Source: Shouchella patagoniensis
GTDB lineage: Bacteria > Bacillota > Bacilli > Bacillales > Bacillaceae_D
Length of the DNA stretch: 64,000 nucleotides
Reading direction: 5' to 3'
NCBI RefSeq assembly: GCF_002019705.1
Contig: NZ_KV917377.1
Span: forward strand, 4,279,938-4,343,937
Shown: piece after piece, positions 1 to 9,361 of the stretch
How positions within the stretch are numbered: the first letter of the stretch is position 1
Layout of the letters: the number at the start of each line of letters is the position of its first letter
Position numbers and translations under genes: made by a program
Notes under the pieces: model-generated
What the model was told of the DNA's origin: nothing
Database searches by the model: none
Seen by the model: the letters and a program-made list of their open reading frames with translations, nothing else

Positions 1-854
1 TAGATGCCCTTGAACGTGGTCTCGAATTCCGAAACACAACGAGGGTCGTGATTGCTCGGGATACAAAAGCAGGGGATCTCGCAAAAGTATTGACAAGCGT
101 TGATAAAGTACCGGCTGAAAACATAAGGAACTTATTAGAATCTGCCGAACTGATAAACGGGTCAACACTAAATGTCAATCTTCAAGAGGTTATTAAATCC
201 CTCGTTACTAAGGGGAAAGAACCATTAATTGGGGGGGCTTCGATACTGGGAGATAAAGAAAAAGGGGGGGGAATGGAGAATTTGCAATCCGCCAAACCCG
301 ATACAGTGCTAGAAGCCAATGGCATGGCTGTTTTTAAAGAAGGAAAGTTGATTGACTGGCTCGACGGGGAAAAAGCAAGAGGAACGCTATGGATATTGGA
401 TGGTGTCCAAACAACCACTGTGAACGCTGAGTGGGAAAATGAAGAAGAGGCCCTTGCCTATTACGTGATTCGCGAAAAGACGAACATATCCGCGGAAATG
501 AGAGAAGGTAAGCCAACGATTTCAATCAACGTCCGTGCAGAAGGAGATATTCGCTCTGTAAACGTTCCTATTGAATTAACCAATCCTCATGTAGTACTCG
601 AGGTGGAGAAGGCTTTTGAAAAAGAAATTAAGGAAGAGATCGAGGCGGCGATCGAGGTGTCACAGGAAAACAAAACGGATGTTTTGGGCTTTGGGGAAGT
701 GGTGTCTCGTTCTCACCCAAAAGAATGGAAAGTGCTGGAGCAAAAGTGGAACGATCGTTCTTTCCCTGAATTAGAGGTAGAAGTGATCGTAGATGCATTT
801 ATACGCCGTACAGGGATGAGAAACAACCCGCATTTTATCGAGAACGCAGACTAG
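1..854 (+). CDS. Ger(x)C-type spore germination lipoprotein, C-terminal part (5' end outside window)
   Basis: The frame is already open at base 3 and reads DALERGLEFRNTTRVVIA before the first possible start (GTG at 48). That stretch is typical of the middle of GerAC/GerKC-family proteins, so this is the C-terminal part of a gene starting upstream. The family forms the lipoprotein C subunit of nutrient germinant receptors in the inner spore membrane, and the end carries the usual C-terminal Ger(x)C region. The B-subunit gene follows 15 bp after the stop with its own strong ribosome site, as in gerABC operons; the A subunit should lie upstream. The family assignment is secure; the germinant cannot be read from sequence. 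Confidence 0.93.
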   Translation, partial: DALERGLEFRNTTRVVIARDTKAGDLAKVLTSVDKVPAENIRNLLESAELINGSTLNVNLQEVIKSLVTKGKEPLIGGASILGDKEKGGGMENLQSAKPDTVLEANGMAVFKEGKLIDWLDGEKARGTLWILDGVQTTTVNAEWENEEEALAYYVIREKTNISAEMREGKPTISINVRAEGDIRSVNVPIELTNPHVVLEVEKAFEKEIKEEIEAAIEVSQENKTDVLGFGEVVSRSHPKEWKVLEQKWNDRSFPELEVEVIVDAFIRRTGMRNNPHFIENAD

Positions 855-869
855 GGAAGGAGGGAAACC

Positions 870-1979
870 ATGGAAAAGGCGAAAATTAGTGCCAGTCAAC
901 TGTTCGTCCTTATGGTCTTATTTCAGCTGAGTAATGCATTGTTGCTTCCTCTTGCGATCGAGGCGGGAAAGGATGCCTGGTTGGCCATTCTTCTTGCGAT
1001 GGCAGTTAGTATGGTCCTCTTCTTCGTCTACCATGCGCTTTATCGCTACGATTCCAAGAGCTTGCCGTTCGAATATATGGAGAAACTCATAGGAAAGGTG
1101 TTTGGACGCATACTGGCCCTGCTGTACATCCTCTTTTTTATGTTTATCGCAGCAAGAGTGCTGCGAGATTACGGAGAGATGTTGCTGACATTTGCTTATC
1201 CGGATACCCCTTTGTTTGTTGTAAGTGCATTATTGATACTTGTGGTTATTTATGCCGTGTATAAAGGGATCGAGGTCATCGCTAGGACAGGGGAAATTCT
1301 TTTTGTTTTCATGTTTTTGCTTGCCATTGGTACATGTCTTCTTATTGTATCCTCTGGTTTGGTTCACCTCTCGAATTTGCGACCTATACTAGAGGACCCA
1401 CCTCGAATCATACACACCGTATTTACGAAAACATTGTACTTTCCTTTTGGTCAAATCGTCGTATTTTTGATGGTTTTTCCTTATTTGAATCAACCAAAGA
1501 AGATGAAAAAAACGGGGCTACTTGCGATCGGGGGAACGGGTCTCATCCTCGCTGTAACCATGGCCATAAATGTAAGTATTCTCGGTGAGGATCTAACTGC
1601 TCGTTCACAGTTTCCCTATCTGGCGACCATACAATCCATCGAAGTTGCGGGTTTTTTGGAGCGTCTGGATGTGGTTTTTATTGTCATCCTTGTGATTGGC
1701 GGTTTCGTTAAGATCAGTGTGTTTTTTTATGGCGCAGTGATCGGCAGCGCAAGTTTATTTAAGGTCAAAAAACCCTCCCAACTCGTTTATCCAATGGGAG
1801 TGGTCATTTTACTTTTGTCAATGGTCATTGCCAATAGTTACGCGGAACATATTAATGAAGGGTTAGAGTTCTTCACTCCTTACATTGAGCTCCCGTTTCA
1901 AGTTATTATACCCGTTTTTCTTTTGATGATTGCCTTTTTCAAGAACAGGAAAAAAAAGCATATAGCAAATCAGAAATAG
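870..1979 (+). CDS. GerAB/GerKB-family germinant receptor permease subunit
   Basis: This 369-residue protein is almost entirely hydrophobic with about ten predicted membrane segments and a basic C-terminal tail (KNRKKKH), the size and shape of the GerAB/GerKB B subunit (APC superfamily, endospore germination permease). B subunits sit in the inner spore membrane and carry germinant-binding determinants. The ATG is preceded by AAGGAGGG at good spacing and lies 15 bp after the C-subunit stop, so the genes are cotranscribed. The order C then B, rather than A-B-C, is seen in some Bacillus receptor operons. No disruption is visible. Confidence 0.93.
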   Translation: MEKAKISASQLFVLMVLFQLSNALLLPLAIEAGKDAWLAILLAMAVSMVLFFVYHALYRYDSKSLPFEYMEKLIGKVFGRILALLYILFFMFIAARVLRDYGEMLLTFAYPDTPLFVVSALLILVVIYAVYKGIEVIARTGEILFVFMFLLAIGTCLLIVSSGLVHLSNLRPILEDPPRIIHTVFTKTLYFPFGQIVVFLMVFPYLNQPKKMKKTGLLAIGGTGLILAVTMAINVSILGEDLTARSQFPYLATIQSIEVAGFLERLDVVFIVILVIGGFVKISVFFYGAVIGSASLFKVKKPSQLVYPMGVVILLLSMVIANSYAEHINEGLEFFTPYIELPFQVIIPVFLLMIAFFKNRKKKHIANQK

Positions 1980-2030
1980 GCCCTCGTTTGGTTCTGTAGA
2001 TGAAGGTTTTTCAGTGGGGAGTGATGAAAA

Positions 2031-2264
2031 GTGAAAATCCTGGGTATTTCTATGTTGATGTTTATTTTGTTGGTGAGTATTTCTATGGGAATTGATTACC
2101 TTTTAGGTTTTAGAGTATCTGTGAACCTGGTGGCTCTTAATCCTTTTTATGTGATGGAGACACCGGAAATCGTGATTTTCTTTCTAATGATTTTTTTCTT
2201 GGTTGTTCGTCCTTTGGTTTCTTTTAGTCGAAAGAGGAATAAGAGAAAAAAAGGGAGTTTTTAA
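2031..2264 (+). CDS. small two-helix membrane protein, candidate germinant-receptor D protein
   Basis: This 77-residue protein starts at GTG after a GGGAG-type ribosome site. Two hydrophobic stretches (about residues 4-24 and 45-63) are followed by a strongly basic tail (RKRNKRKK). It sits 51 bp downstream of the B-subunit gene on the same strand. Small open reading frames encoding two-helix D proteins are known within or next to germinant receptor operons of B. subtilis and B. megaterium and modulate germination rate; size, topology and position fit. The assignment rests on context and shape, not on a recognised motif. Confidence 0.6.
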   Translation: MKILGISMLMFILLVSISMGIDYLLGFRVSVNLVALNPFYVMETPEIVIFFLMIFFLVVRPLVSFSRKRNKRKKGSF

Positions 2265-2386
2265 AGGTTTTTCTTTTTTCTCCAGATTGCTCGATATAGT
2301 TCCCCAATTTACTTATAAAGGGGGCAGACATCTGCATAAAATATGAGATTTTATACATATATCCCCTGCACTTTTCGACGAGAAAC

Positions 2387-2890
2387 TTAGTTCTCTTGGG
2401 CTTCCTCATCGGCCGAGGGACCGTAGATTCCCGGCACCGGTATATCAAGAAGTCGCAAGTATACCCCGAGCTGCGCCCGATGGTGGACCATGTGGCTTAA
2501 TCCAAAGGTGCGGAGCGCGATTGCCCGTGGCTCACGGAGGATGATATGGTCGCCATGGCGAAGCGTCCATTCCTCGTCGAGTGTTTTGTCATCACTTTCG
2601 GCGAGCAATTTTTCAAACTTTCCAACGTTCGCGTCGAACTCACTCAGAACGTCAGCGTGTTTTTCCAAAGGCTCTCGCCGCAGCTGCACGGTCGAAAGAT
2701 CGAACTCCGGGTGCTGTAAAATAGCGATTTGCCAGTTTAGTACGTTGATAAGGTGCGTGGCCAGCCCGCCGAGTGTCATCGATTTTTGGTGTGGACTCCA
2801 TGACATATGCTCCTCAGGCAAGCGTTCTAGGATGCGACGCGTACTAGTCAGTTCATGCTTTGCGTCACCGACTATCAATTGTTTAACCAT
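2387..2890 (-). CDS. DinB superfamily protein
   Basis: This 167-residue protein resembles DinB/YfiT-like four-helix-bundle proteins, many of which are metal-dependent, thiol-linked enzymes (bacillithiol S-transferases) or of unknown function. Candidate metal ligands are the His in THLINVLNWQ near residue 46 and the HMVHHRAQ motif near residue 130, both in usual family positions. It converges on the ger operon and shares no operon with it. Its base composition is visibly more GC-rich than neighbouring intergenic DNA. Substrate unknown. Confidence 0.85.
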   Translation of the reverse strand: MVKQLIVGDAKHELTSTRRILERLPEEHMSWSPHQKSMTLGGLATHLINVLNWQIAILQHPEFDLSTVQLRREPLEKHADVLSEFDANVGKFEKLLAESDDKTLDEEWTLRHGDHIILREPRAIALRTFGLSHMVHHRAQLGVYLRLLDIPVPGIYGPSADEEAQEN

Positions 2891-3456
2891 AAAGCCTTCT
2901 CCTCCTTTATGGTTTAGTATACTATAAATTTCAGTCGTGTGGAAAGGGATTGGAAGATCCTTAATTTAACTACTGAAAGGGTATTTCATACTCTGATACT
3001 GTTAAAGAAATGCATGGAGTTCATTCAAAAGAAAATAGTAATATATTTATATTTATTGATGGAATTGTTCCTATTCCGGGAATATACAAAACGAGGACCA
3101 CTTTAACTTAAATTTAGCATTATAAAGATTTCGCGTAAGATCGTGGGGCGAAGAATTCATTTTATCATTAATAATATTTAAGTTAAGTGGTTAAGTTTGT
3201 GACAAAACAAAAAGCAGATGACAGAAAATTGAAATTACGTCAATGCTTAGAAGAACTGCAACTTATGCTCCGAAACCTTCAAATTAAAGAAGAAACAGTT
3301 CAAGAAGTTATTTTATATGCTAAGTTAAAAGGTAGATCTAAAGCACGTATTTAAAGCAAATGTATAACAGGTTAGGAATTAACGAAAAAGTATCGGGGTA
3401 CGGTGGAAGCTCTATTAGCCCTCATGTTCTCGCTCAACAAATCATTTTGCTGGAAG
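2891..3456. other. AT-rich intergenic stretch with possible small ORF and gene debris
   Basis: Past the DinB promoter region this stretch is AT-rich. An open frame at 3199-3354 (+, GTG start, 51 residues, highly charged and helical) has no convincing ribosome site. A shorter frame from 3010 (33 residues, ending ...GIYKTRTTLT) looks like the tail of a lost gene. I cannot identify either, and both may be debris. Confidence 0.3.
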
Positions 3457-4492
3457 ATGAATAAATTAAAGGTATTAGTGTTAGGGGGAACTAGGTTTCT
3501 TGGAAAGCATATTGTTGAAGAATTAATTAATCGAAATCACGATGTTACAATTTTTAATCGTGGTAATCATCCTGTGCCGTATTCAAATGTTATTCAATTA
3601 ACAGGAGATCGAGACGGTAACTTAGAAGAGCTAAGAGGGAAAGAATGGGATTGCAGCCATCGATGTTTCTGGCTTTATTCCAAGAACCGTAGATAAAGCA
3701 AGTAAGGTTCTAGCAAATTCCATTAGACACTATACATATATTTCAAGTGCATCCATCTATAAAGACTTCTCAAAAATTGGTCTAAATGAAGAAGATGAAG
3801 TTAAGAGTTTAACTGATAATGAAATTGAAGAGTTAACCAAAGGAACCGCAGGACCTGTATATGGACCGCATTATGGTGCTTTAAAAGCTGTAGGTGAATT
3901 AAAAGCAAAGGAAAATGTACCACATGGTACGCTGGTGGTGCGTTCTGGTCAAGTGGTGGGACCACATGATTGTAGCGATCGTCTACCTTACTGGCTTCTT
4001 AGAATGAAGGAAGGTGGAGAAGTAATTGCTCCAGGAGATCCTAAACGGCAAGTACAGTTTATTGATGTCAGAGATTTAGCAAATTGGGGTGTAAATAAGG
4101 TTGAACAAAATCTTACAGGTGTGTTTAATGTTACTGGACCATCTTATAAATTAACAATGGAAGAACTACTAAATACATGTAAAGAAGTGTGTCAATCTAA
4201 TGCTAAGCTAATTTGGATTGAAGAAGATTTTTTGTTGGAGCACAATGTAAAACCTTGGGATGAACTTTCATTGTGGCTTCCTAGAGCATTAAATGGAGCC
4301 GCATCTGTTGACAATGGAAAAGCATTAAGCGAGGGACTAACATTTTCACCATAGAAAAACACACTTGAAGATGTGAAGACTTGGTTAGATTCTAAAACAG
4401 ATGATGATATCACAAACCTGTCAACAGGACTAAATCGGGAAAAAGAAGCTAAAATTATAGATGCTTGGAAACAAACTTCTCATACTAGATGA
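3457..4492 (+). pseudogene. NAD-dependent epimerase/reductase-like gene, frameshifted and nonsense-interrupted
   Basis: Joined conceptually, the frames give a roughly 340-residue Rossmann protein starting MNKLKVLVLGGTRFLG (GxxxFxG nucleotide-binding motif) with an IDVSGFIPRTV segment, YISSASIY and a Y-x3-K-like YGALK. This is an extended-SDR / NAD-epimerase type, close to the YfnG/isoflavone-reductase-like proteins of Bacillus. One extra base near 3650 breaks the frame (EWD then AAIDVSGF in the next frame). A TAG at 4352-4354 then interrupts the tail, which continues KNTLEDVKTWL to a TGA at 4490. Two independent lesions argue against a single sequencing error. The start was taken at the ATG of MNKLKV. 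Confidence 0.85.
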
Positions 4493-4563
4493 TTCAGTTA
4501 TCAAATCTATAACATTTTCCAAAAGACCATGCAGGTTCTCTTCGCAAACGAGGGCTTTAGCAA

Positions 4564-4600
4564 AACAAGAGCTTGTATCATTTAGATACAAGCTCTTGTT
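4564..4600 (+). terminator. perfect 15-bp stem-loop downstream of the epimerase pseudogene
   Basis: The arms AACAAGAGCTTGTAT and ATACAAGCTCTTGTT pair perfectly around a 7-base loop. The T-tract is weak on both sides, so it may end transcription from either direction. Confidence 0.55.
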
Positions 4601-4787
4601 GATTTATGTATTGTGACGCAAGATAAGTTTTAAAATTAGTGCAATATAAATCTCGAATTAACACTACTGATTTTACAGCATATCAAAAACGGTGTCAAAA
4701 CTGTAAAGTTATGACACTGTTCATTATGGAACCTGGATACACTATTATAAATCCTACCTGTTAAATCTTTATTTGAGTTTATTTAAT

Positions 4788-5654
4788 TTAACTGCTTTCA
4801 TATATATCTAAAAATTCTATCATTAATTTATTAATATCGTGAGAAGAATGTCCTAACCAAATTAAATGCCCCCAAGAATCAATAGTATGAAGTTCTGAAT
4901 TCGGAATTAGTGCCTTAGCTAGGTTAGGATGTTCAATACTAACTGAACTATCATTTTTGCTGTGTAATATTAACGACGAACATTTTATTGCTCTTAAGTC
5001 TTCTTCTCTAACCTCTTTCGTCTGCGATAAATCAATTAGGAAACCATGTTTTGATCTTTGGCGGTGGTTCATCATGGCGATCTCATAGGCATCATTTTCA
5101 TGTATTTGATTTTTAGCTTCCTTATATTTTAAAGAACTGAAAGAAGAAAACATTTGCTTAAATATAAAGTGAGGGAAAATTTTACTCATATGCGAGATCA
5201 TCCCCCATGTTATTTTTTCACTTCGAGGATGAAATAGAAATTGTGCTACTTTATATGTACCATCCGTAGGTTTGAGCCATTCCTTTGTAACAGCAGATTG
5301 AAGGATTAATGATTTTGTTAAATCAGGAAATTTATTACTGAATTTTATTCCTGTTGGGCCACCTGCTGATATTGCTATTATATGAATTTGTTCAATTTCT
5401 AAATGTTTTAAAAGTGCTGCATAGTAATCACATGCACATTCTAATGTTGTTCCAATTTCTTTTGAGGTATTTCCATAACCAGCTCTAGAAGGAGTAATTA
5501 TAGAGAAGCCATTTTCCACTAGAAAATCGTAACCGAAGTTCTCGTGACAGTTTGAGTGCCCACCATGAAACACCAATATTGGTTTCCCTTCCCCATAAAT
5601 AGAATACTCGAGTTTCAATTTGTTGATTCTAAATTCTCCATAGGTTCTATTCAA
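4788..5654 (-). CDS. alpha/beta hydrolase
   Basis: The product has about 288 residues and an alpha/beta-hydrolase fold: oxyanion region VFHGGHSN, nucleophile elbow AISAGGP, a likely acid in HSKNDSSV and the catalytic His in DSWGHLIW. The start is set at the TTG (5654) that follows AAGGAGG with 8-nt spacing; the longer frame to 5699 would put the ribosome site inside the gene. Such enzymes cleave esters or related bonds; the elbow lacks the first Gly of GxSxG, which is common in the family. No signal peptide, so probably cytoplasmic. Substrate unknown, gene intact. Confidence 0.85.
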   Translation of the reverse strand: MNRTYGEFRINKLKLEYSIYGEGKPILVFHGGHSNCHENFGYDFLVENGFSIITPSRAGYGNTSKEIGTTLECACDYYAALLKHLEIEQIHIIAISAGGPTGIKFSNKFPDLTKSLILQSAVTKEWLKPTDGTYKVAQFLFHPRSEKITWGMISHMSKIFPHFIFKQMFSSFSSLKYKEAKNQIHENDAYEIAMMNHRQRSKHGFLIDLSQTKEVREEDLRAIKCSSLILHSKNDSSVSIEHPNLAKALIPNSELHTIDSWGHLIWLGHSSHDINKLMIEFLDIYESS

Positions 5655-5699
5655 AATGCCAGCCTCCTTCTCAAATGAAATCCTTACTGATCGTAACAA

Positions 5700-6389
5700 A
5701 GTTATAGAGCTAAACCTATAAATAAAAACTAAACATCAGTATTTTTAATTTCCTAATTTCAATTAGCAATGGAGCCGCTCCATTATGTCCTATCTCCTTA
5801 TTGTTTATATATCTGTTTGTCTTCATATTTGGTATATAACCGTCCTATCGCAAAGGCTTCTAAACCCCTATTAAGGTTAATAATAAATATAGTTAAAGAT
5901 TAGTATTAGGCGACGTTTTTATTCTTTTTAAATAGCAAAAAAGCCTATCATAAAAGGACATATTTCCTCCTATCTGACAGTCTCCACCTAAATAAAAATA
6001 TTCATTTTGGTTTTTCTTATAAAAATATTATTAGTGACACTTAGATTTCTGGTTTACCTATTTTTACCATACTTCAATATTTATATTGAGGTATTTTACT
6101 GACTATTATCACATCAATGGTCTAAAGAAATTTAAAACTGTTATCATTATAAAGGTATCTATGCGTAATATCAACCTAAACTTCTCTACTTCATAAATCT
6201 GGTATTTATAATGAGAACATATTTGGGGGCTGGAATTAGCATAGAAACACGATTCTTGCAACCAATGCTGTAATTATCGTGATTGGTCGCTAATTGTCTT
6301 ACACTATATAATTTTTTTAAATACCGAGTAAAATTAATTTCACATACCATATTTTAGACAACAAAAAAAATAAAAACCCCCTAAAGAGG
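5700..6389. other. AT-rich intergenic region without recognisable genes
   Basis: About 690 bases, very AT-rich, with short inverted repeats (for example around 6069-6095) but no coding stretch, RNA gene or transposon end that I can support. It separates the hydrolase from the retron remnant and looks like decayed horizontally acquired DNA. Confidence 0.4.
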
Positions 6390-6569
6390 CTATATTTTTA
6401 TGCTTATAATCGAGTTTCTTCTATCTTCAACAACTTTTTCAAAATTAAGAAGAGTGTATCTGAACTTACGAAAAGTTTCTTTACTATCAATTTTCTTTCC
6501 ATTTAAAAATTGGTTAATTTTAACATTTTCAAATTTTACCACCTTTTTAGAGAAGGAATCGGATTCCAC
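6390..6569 (-). pseudogene. C-terminal remnant of an unidentified protein
   Basis: An open minus-strand frame (GTG at 6569) encodes about 59 residues with protein-like character (for example NQFLNGKKIDSKETFRKF) and ends just before a terminator-like CCTC/GGGG hairpin followed by T-rich DNA near 6365-6385. The frame stays open a little further upstream without a start, which suggests a truncated gene tail. The family is not recognised. A plus-strand frame at 6592-6729 ending EEKQRNKGVEISEYC looks like another tail fragment. Confidence 0.35.
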
Positions 6570-6760
6570 GCAGTTATTGGTTAAATAAACTAGTATCGGA
6601 GGACAGAAAGAAAATCAGAATAGAAAAGGAGAAAATTACTATGGAAAGGGCGAGACGTCTGTTCCTAAAGAATTAAGTCGTGAAGAAAAACAAAGAAATA
6701 AGGGTGTTGAGATTTCTGAATATTGTTAAAAATTCTTACATAATCAAGAAAGTGAATCAA

Positions 6761-6790
6761 AAAAAGGACTATCTTTTAACAGTCCTTTTT
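6761..6790 (-). terminator. Rho-independent terminator of the retron remnant
   Basis: The arms AAAAAGGACT and AGTCCTTTTT form a hairpin with a 10-base loop and a T-run on the minus-strand side, 17 bases past the RT-TOPRIM stop. Confidence 0.75.
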
Positions 6791-6806
6791 ATATAATACT
6801 AAATTA

Positions 6807-7980
6807 CTATCTTATTATTGCGCTTTCTATATTGTCTAGTACCTCTTTGGAGTTACTGAAATTAATTATTAAATAATTTTCATTGATGTACTCAGAAAAA
6901 ATCTTTTTTCCGTAATGTTTAGCGTCATTAAATTCCTTTTCATCTCTACGAAATGTCTTTCCATCCTTCATATAATTAAGTGTGGATTGATCCAATAAGT
7001 CTTCAATTTCACATTCCGTATTTCCATTTATGAGAGGGACAGTTAGTACATATAAATTGTTACTTATATTAAGCATTCTGGTATTTAAAAGTGTATCAAT
7101 CCTACCTTGTTTTAAATCTGCGTAGTTAATAAATTTCCTAAGAGGCCTTGGTTTTTTAGAAGCTACACTTTCATTATCAAACAGTAAAAATACTGGATTT
7201 CGACTTTTAACTTTTAAATCATCCCTAAAAGTTTTTGAGAAATTACGGAATTGACCGTTCTTATCAGAGTAATAATTATATATATTTTGTAATCCTGTAT
7301 CTCCATCTAATGGTATTCGTAATAAATATGATAACCTTTCAGATTTTCTTGGAAAAGATACCCTGAATTCAAAAGTACCATCATTTTGTTTTTTAATAAG
7401 TTCTGGATATTGAGTGTATAAGTTTTTAAGATCTGCTTTTATATAAATTATATCAGTCTTACCCTCAGTTACTATTAGTGGTTTAGGGTTTCCATAAAAG
7501 TATCTAAAGAAAAGAAATTTTTGATATTGTTTTTCGGTTGAGCTTAAATTTTGCAGCTTATAATCCTTATACTTATTCTCGCCTTTTAATTCCCGATTAA
7601 AGATATCAATTTGATTAATAAAAGCAAATCTACCTTCTAATTGTCCAAGCGTTCCATTTATATTATTAATTTTGTCTATCTTAAAAGAACCTTTGATGTA
7701 CAATCTATGGGCCATTGATCGAGTATATTTAATATAATCTTTAGGGACGCTTATTTTTTTGTTAACTACATTCCAGTTACAACTTGCCTTGAACCATTAA
7801 ATTGGACTCTAGTTTTCTTCTGATTTACTCGCAATCCATTTTCATGTATCTCTTTAGTTATCATTTCAATAAAAGACTCTTCTTTAGAAATAAATTCTTT
7901 ATCATTTGTAGAGAAAGTTAAATCATCTGCATAACGTGTAAACGTCATATTGTATTTTCGGGCTATCTTCTGCAATCTAA
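6807..7980 (-). pseudogene. retron-type reverse transcriptase fused to TOPRIM domain, 5'-truncated and frameshifted
   Basis: The upstream part (7766-about 7980) carries the RT catalytic motif FTRYADDLTFST and the following RVNQKKTRVQFNGSRQVVTG block typical of retron RTs. After a one-base frameshift near 7766 the frame continues VVNKKISVPKDYIKYTRSMAHRLY into a roughly 300-residue C-terminal part with TOPRIM hallmarks (LIVTEGKTDIIYIKADL, FLLFDNES). Retron RT-TOPRIM fusions of the Ec67 type are anti-phage systems made of this protein plus an msr-msd RNA. Here everything 5' of the YADD block, including the RNA locus, is gone: the sequence switches abruptly to a truncated cat gene at about 7980. 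Non-functional; a relic of a defence island. Confidence 0.85.
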
Positions 7981-8402
7981 CATGGTACTGGGATCAGTTA
8001 GATCCAATGTATACGGTGTTTGATCGTTCGTCCGAATTGTTTTCGGGTATATGGACACCTGCATATGACGATTTTAAACCATTTTATGAGCTTTACCTTG
8101 CAGATGGTGAGAGATACAATGGGACAGGGAAATTGTTCCCGAAAACACCCATTCCAGAAAATCTGCTCTCTATTTCGATGATTCCGTGGACTTCGTTTAC
8201 GGGATTTAACTTGAATGTAACAAACAATCCAACTCATTTGTTGCCTATTCTCACAGCAGGGGGATTTGTGCATAAAGACGGGTTAATGTATTTACCGTTG
8301 TCCTTTCAAATTCATCATGCCGTTTGTGATGGGTACCATGCAGGACTATTTATGAACCGTGTTCAGGAACTGGCGGAACGTTCTGGAGAGTGGCTTTTAT
8401 AA
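7981..8402 (+). pseudogene. cat: chloramphenicol acetyltransferase (type A), 5'-truncated
   Basis: The last about 140 residues of a CatA-type chloramphenicol O-acetyltransferase are preserved, from YWDQLDPMYTVF through NPWTSF-like (MIPWTSFTGFNLNV) to the catalytic HHAVCDGYH near the C-terminus. Roughly 75 N-terminal residues are missing because the sequence switches to retron RT (opposite strand) at about 7980. An ATG at 7950 lies in the RT part and is not a genuine start. The enzyme is a trimer with the active site between subunits; without its N-terminal third it is unlikely to confer resistance. Confidence 0.88.
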
Positions 8403-8409
8403 GAAGGGA

Positions 8410-8443
8410 ACACCGACTGCGTTAGGGTAGTCGGTGTTTTTTT
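8410..8443 (+). terminator. terminator after cat
   Basis: ACACCGACT and AGTCGGTGT arms flank a 10-base loop and are followed by a run of seven T on the plus strand. Confidence 0.8.
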
Positions 8444-8610
8444 ATTTAAAGATCGATGACAGTATTTTTTAGGGTGAGATGTGCTACTATTTACGGGAGA
8501 TAAAGGAGGGTACTCGAAAAAATAGTATTTGAGTTCGGTCAAAGGAGTTTTTCTATGTACATGATCATACGTTCCTAAGAACAGAGTTTTTTTAAAATTG
8601 TCCTAAACAA

Positions 8611-9087
8611 TTAAATCTTAAGATTCATGATTATTTGTTCGCCGATTTTTCCTATTTTTCGTTTACCTGTATCAACAAATCCTACTTTCTTATAAAGCTG
8701 TTGTGCAGCACTATTTTTGTAATTAACAGCTAGCACAATTTCATTGCAGTTTTCAAACTTGGTATGAACAAAATTTTTTAATTTCCGCATACCTTTTTTA
8801 GCATAACCTTTTCCTTGATGTATTTGATTAATAGAAAATGCTGTTAATAACATGGCATTTGGGTTGTCTGTATACTCTTGGACTCTTTTTGTATTATGTA
8901 AGAGAAAGAACCCTACTGGTTCATCGTTCGTTACTATGATCATTCTATGCTGTCCATCGATTACATTTTCTATTTCTTTAGGAAGTGCGGTGAACTGCCC
9001 TTGTTCTGGTGGTAGAACGAACCTTCTTAATGCCTTTGAGTATTCATCTTTGTAAAATGTTAATTCAACTTGTTTGGTCTTATGCAC
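8611..9087 (-). CDS. GNAT-family N-acetyltransferase
   Basis: The product has about 158 residues and a GNAT fold: the acetyl-CoA loop HQGKGYAKKGM (Q/RxxGxG/A type) and a C-terminal LAVNYKNSAAQQLYKKVGF signature. The chosen start is GTG at 9087 behind AAGGAGG; the upstream ATG would overlap that ribosome site. Proteins of this shape acetylate amines, antibiotics or protein N-termini; the substrate cannot be read. Single-gene unit on the minus strand. Confidence 0.88.
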   Translation of the reverse strand: MHKTKQVELTFYKDEYSKALRRFVLPPEQGQFTALPKEIENVIDGQHRMIIVTNDEPVGFFLLHNTKRVQEYTDNPNAMLLTAFSINQIHQGKGYAKKGMRKLKNFVHTKFENCNEIVLAVNYKNSAAQQLYKKVGFVDTGKRKIGKIGEQIIMNLKI

Positions 9088-9265
9088 GCTATCTCCTCCT
9101 TGTTTCATTATATCATAAAAAAGGAACGTACATTCGTCTTTTGGTATATGATTTTAAACGCTTACCCTTCAGTTCTAAAAAGCGTTTAATTAGACTTTCT
9201 TCATTATATTCATCTTAAAAAAGGACGTTATGATTTTGTTAATAGCCTGTCCATTTAATGATACA

Positions 9266-9304
9266 AGAACAAGCATTTCTCTTAAATGAAGAAATGCTTG
9301 TTCT
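9266..9304. terminator. 15-bp perfect hairpin between MFS and GNAT genes
   Basis: AGAACAAGCATTTCT and its exact complement flank a 9-base loop. It lies between the end of the MFS gene (9362) and the GNAT gene; the T-rich tail is on the plus side. Probably a terminator or mRNA-stabilising structure. Confidence 0.55.
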
Positions 9305-9361
9305 CTTTTAATAATCGTCATTACGTTCAAGTAGCTATTTCGTTTCGAAGAACGAAAAACA

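Noticed and set aside
182-525. minus-strand frames inside the Ger(x)C gene
   Set aside because: They lie opposite a clearly recognised protein and have no ribosome sites or family features.
2490-2927. 145-residue plus-strand frame opposite the DinB gene
   Set aside because: Antisense shadow of a recognised gene; Ser/Arg-rich composition typical of such shadows.
5700-6389. possible msr-msd retron RNA in the AT-rich region near the retron remnant
   Set aside because: Retron RNAs lie upstream (5') of the RT gene; this region is downstream of it, and the true upstream side has been replaced by cat sequence.
6400-6588. 62-residue plus-strand frame of low complexity
   Set aside because: Phe/Leu/Ser/Thr-rich; the opposite strand reads as a more protein-like fragment with a terminator behind it.
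7998-8273. 91-residue minus-strand frame in cat
   Set aside because: Antisense to the conserved CAT catalytic region.
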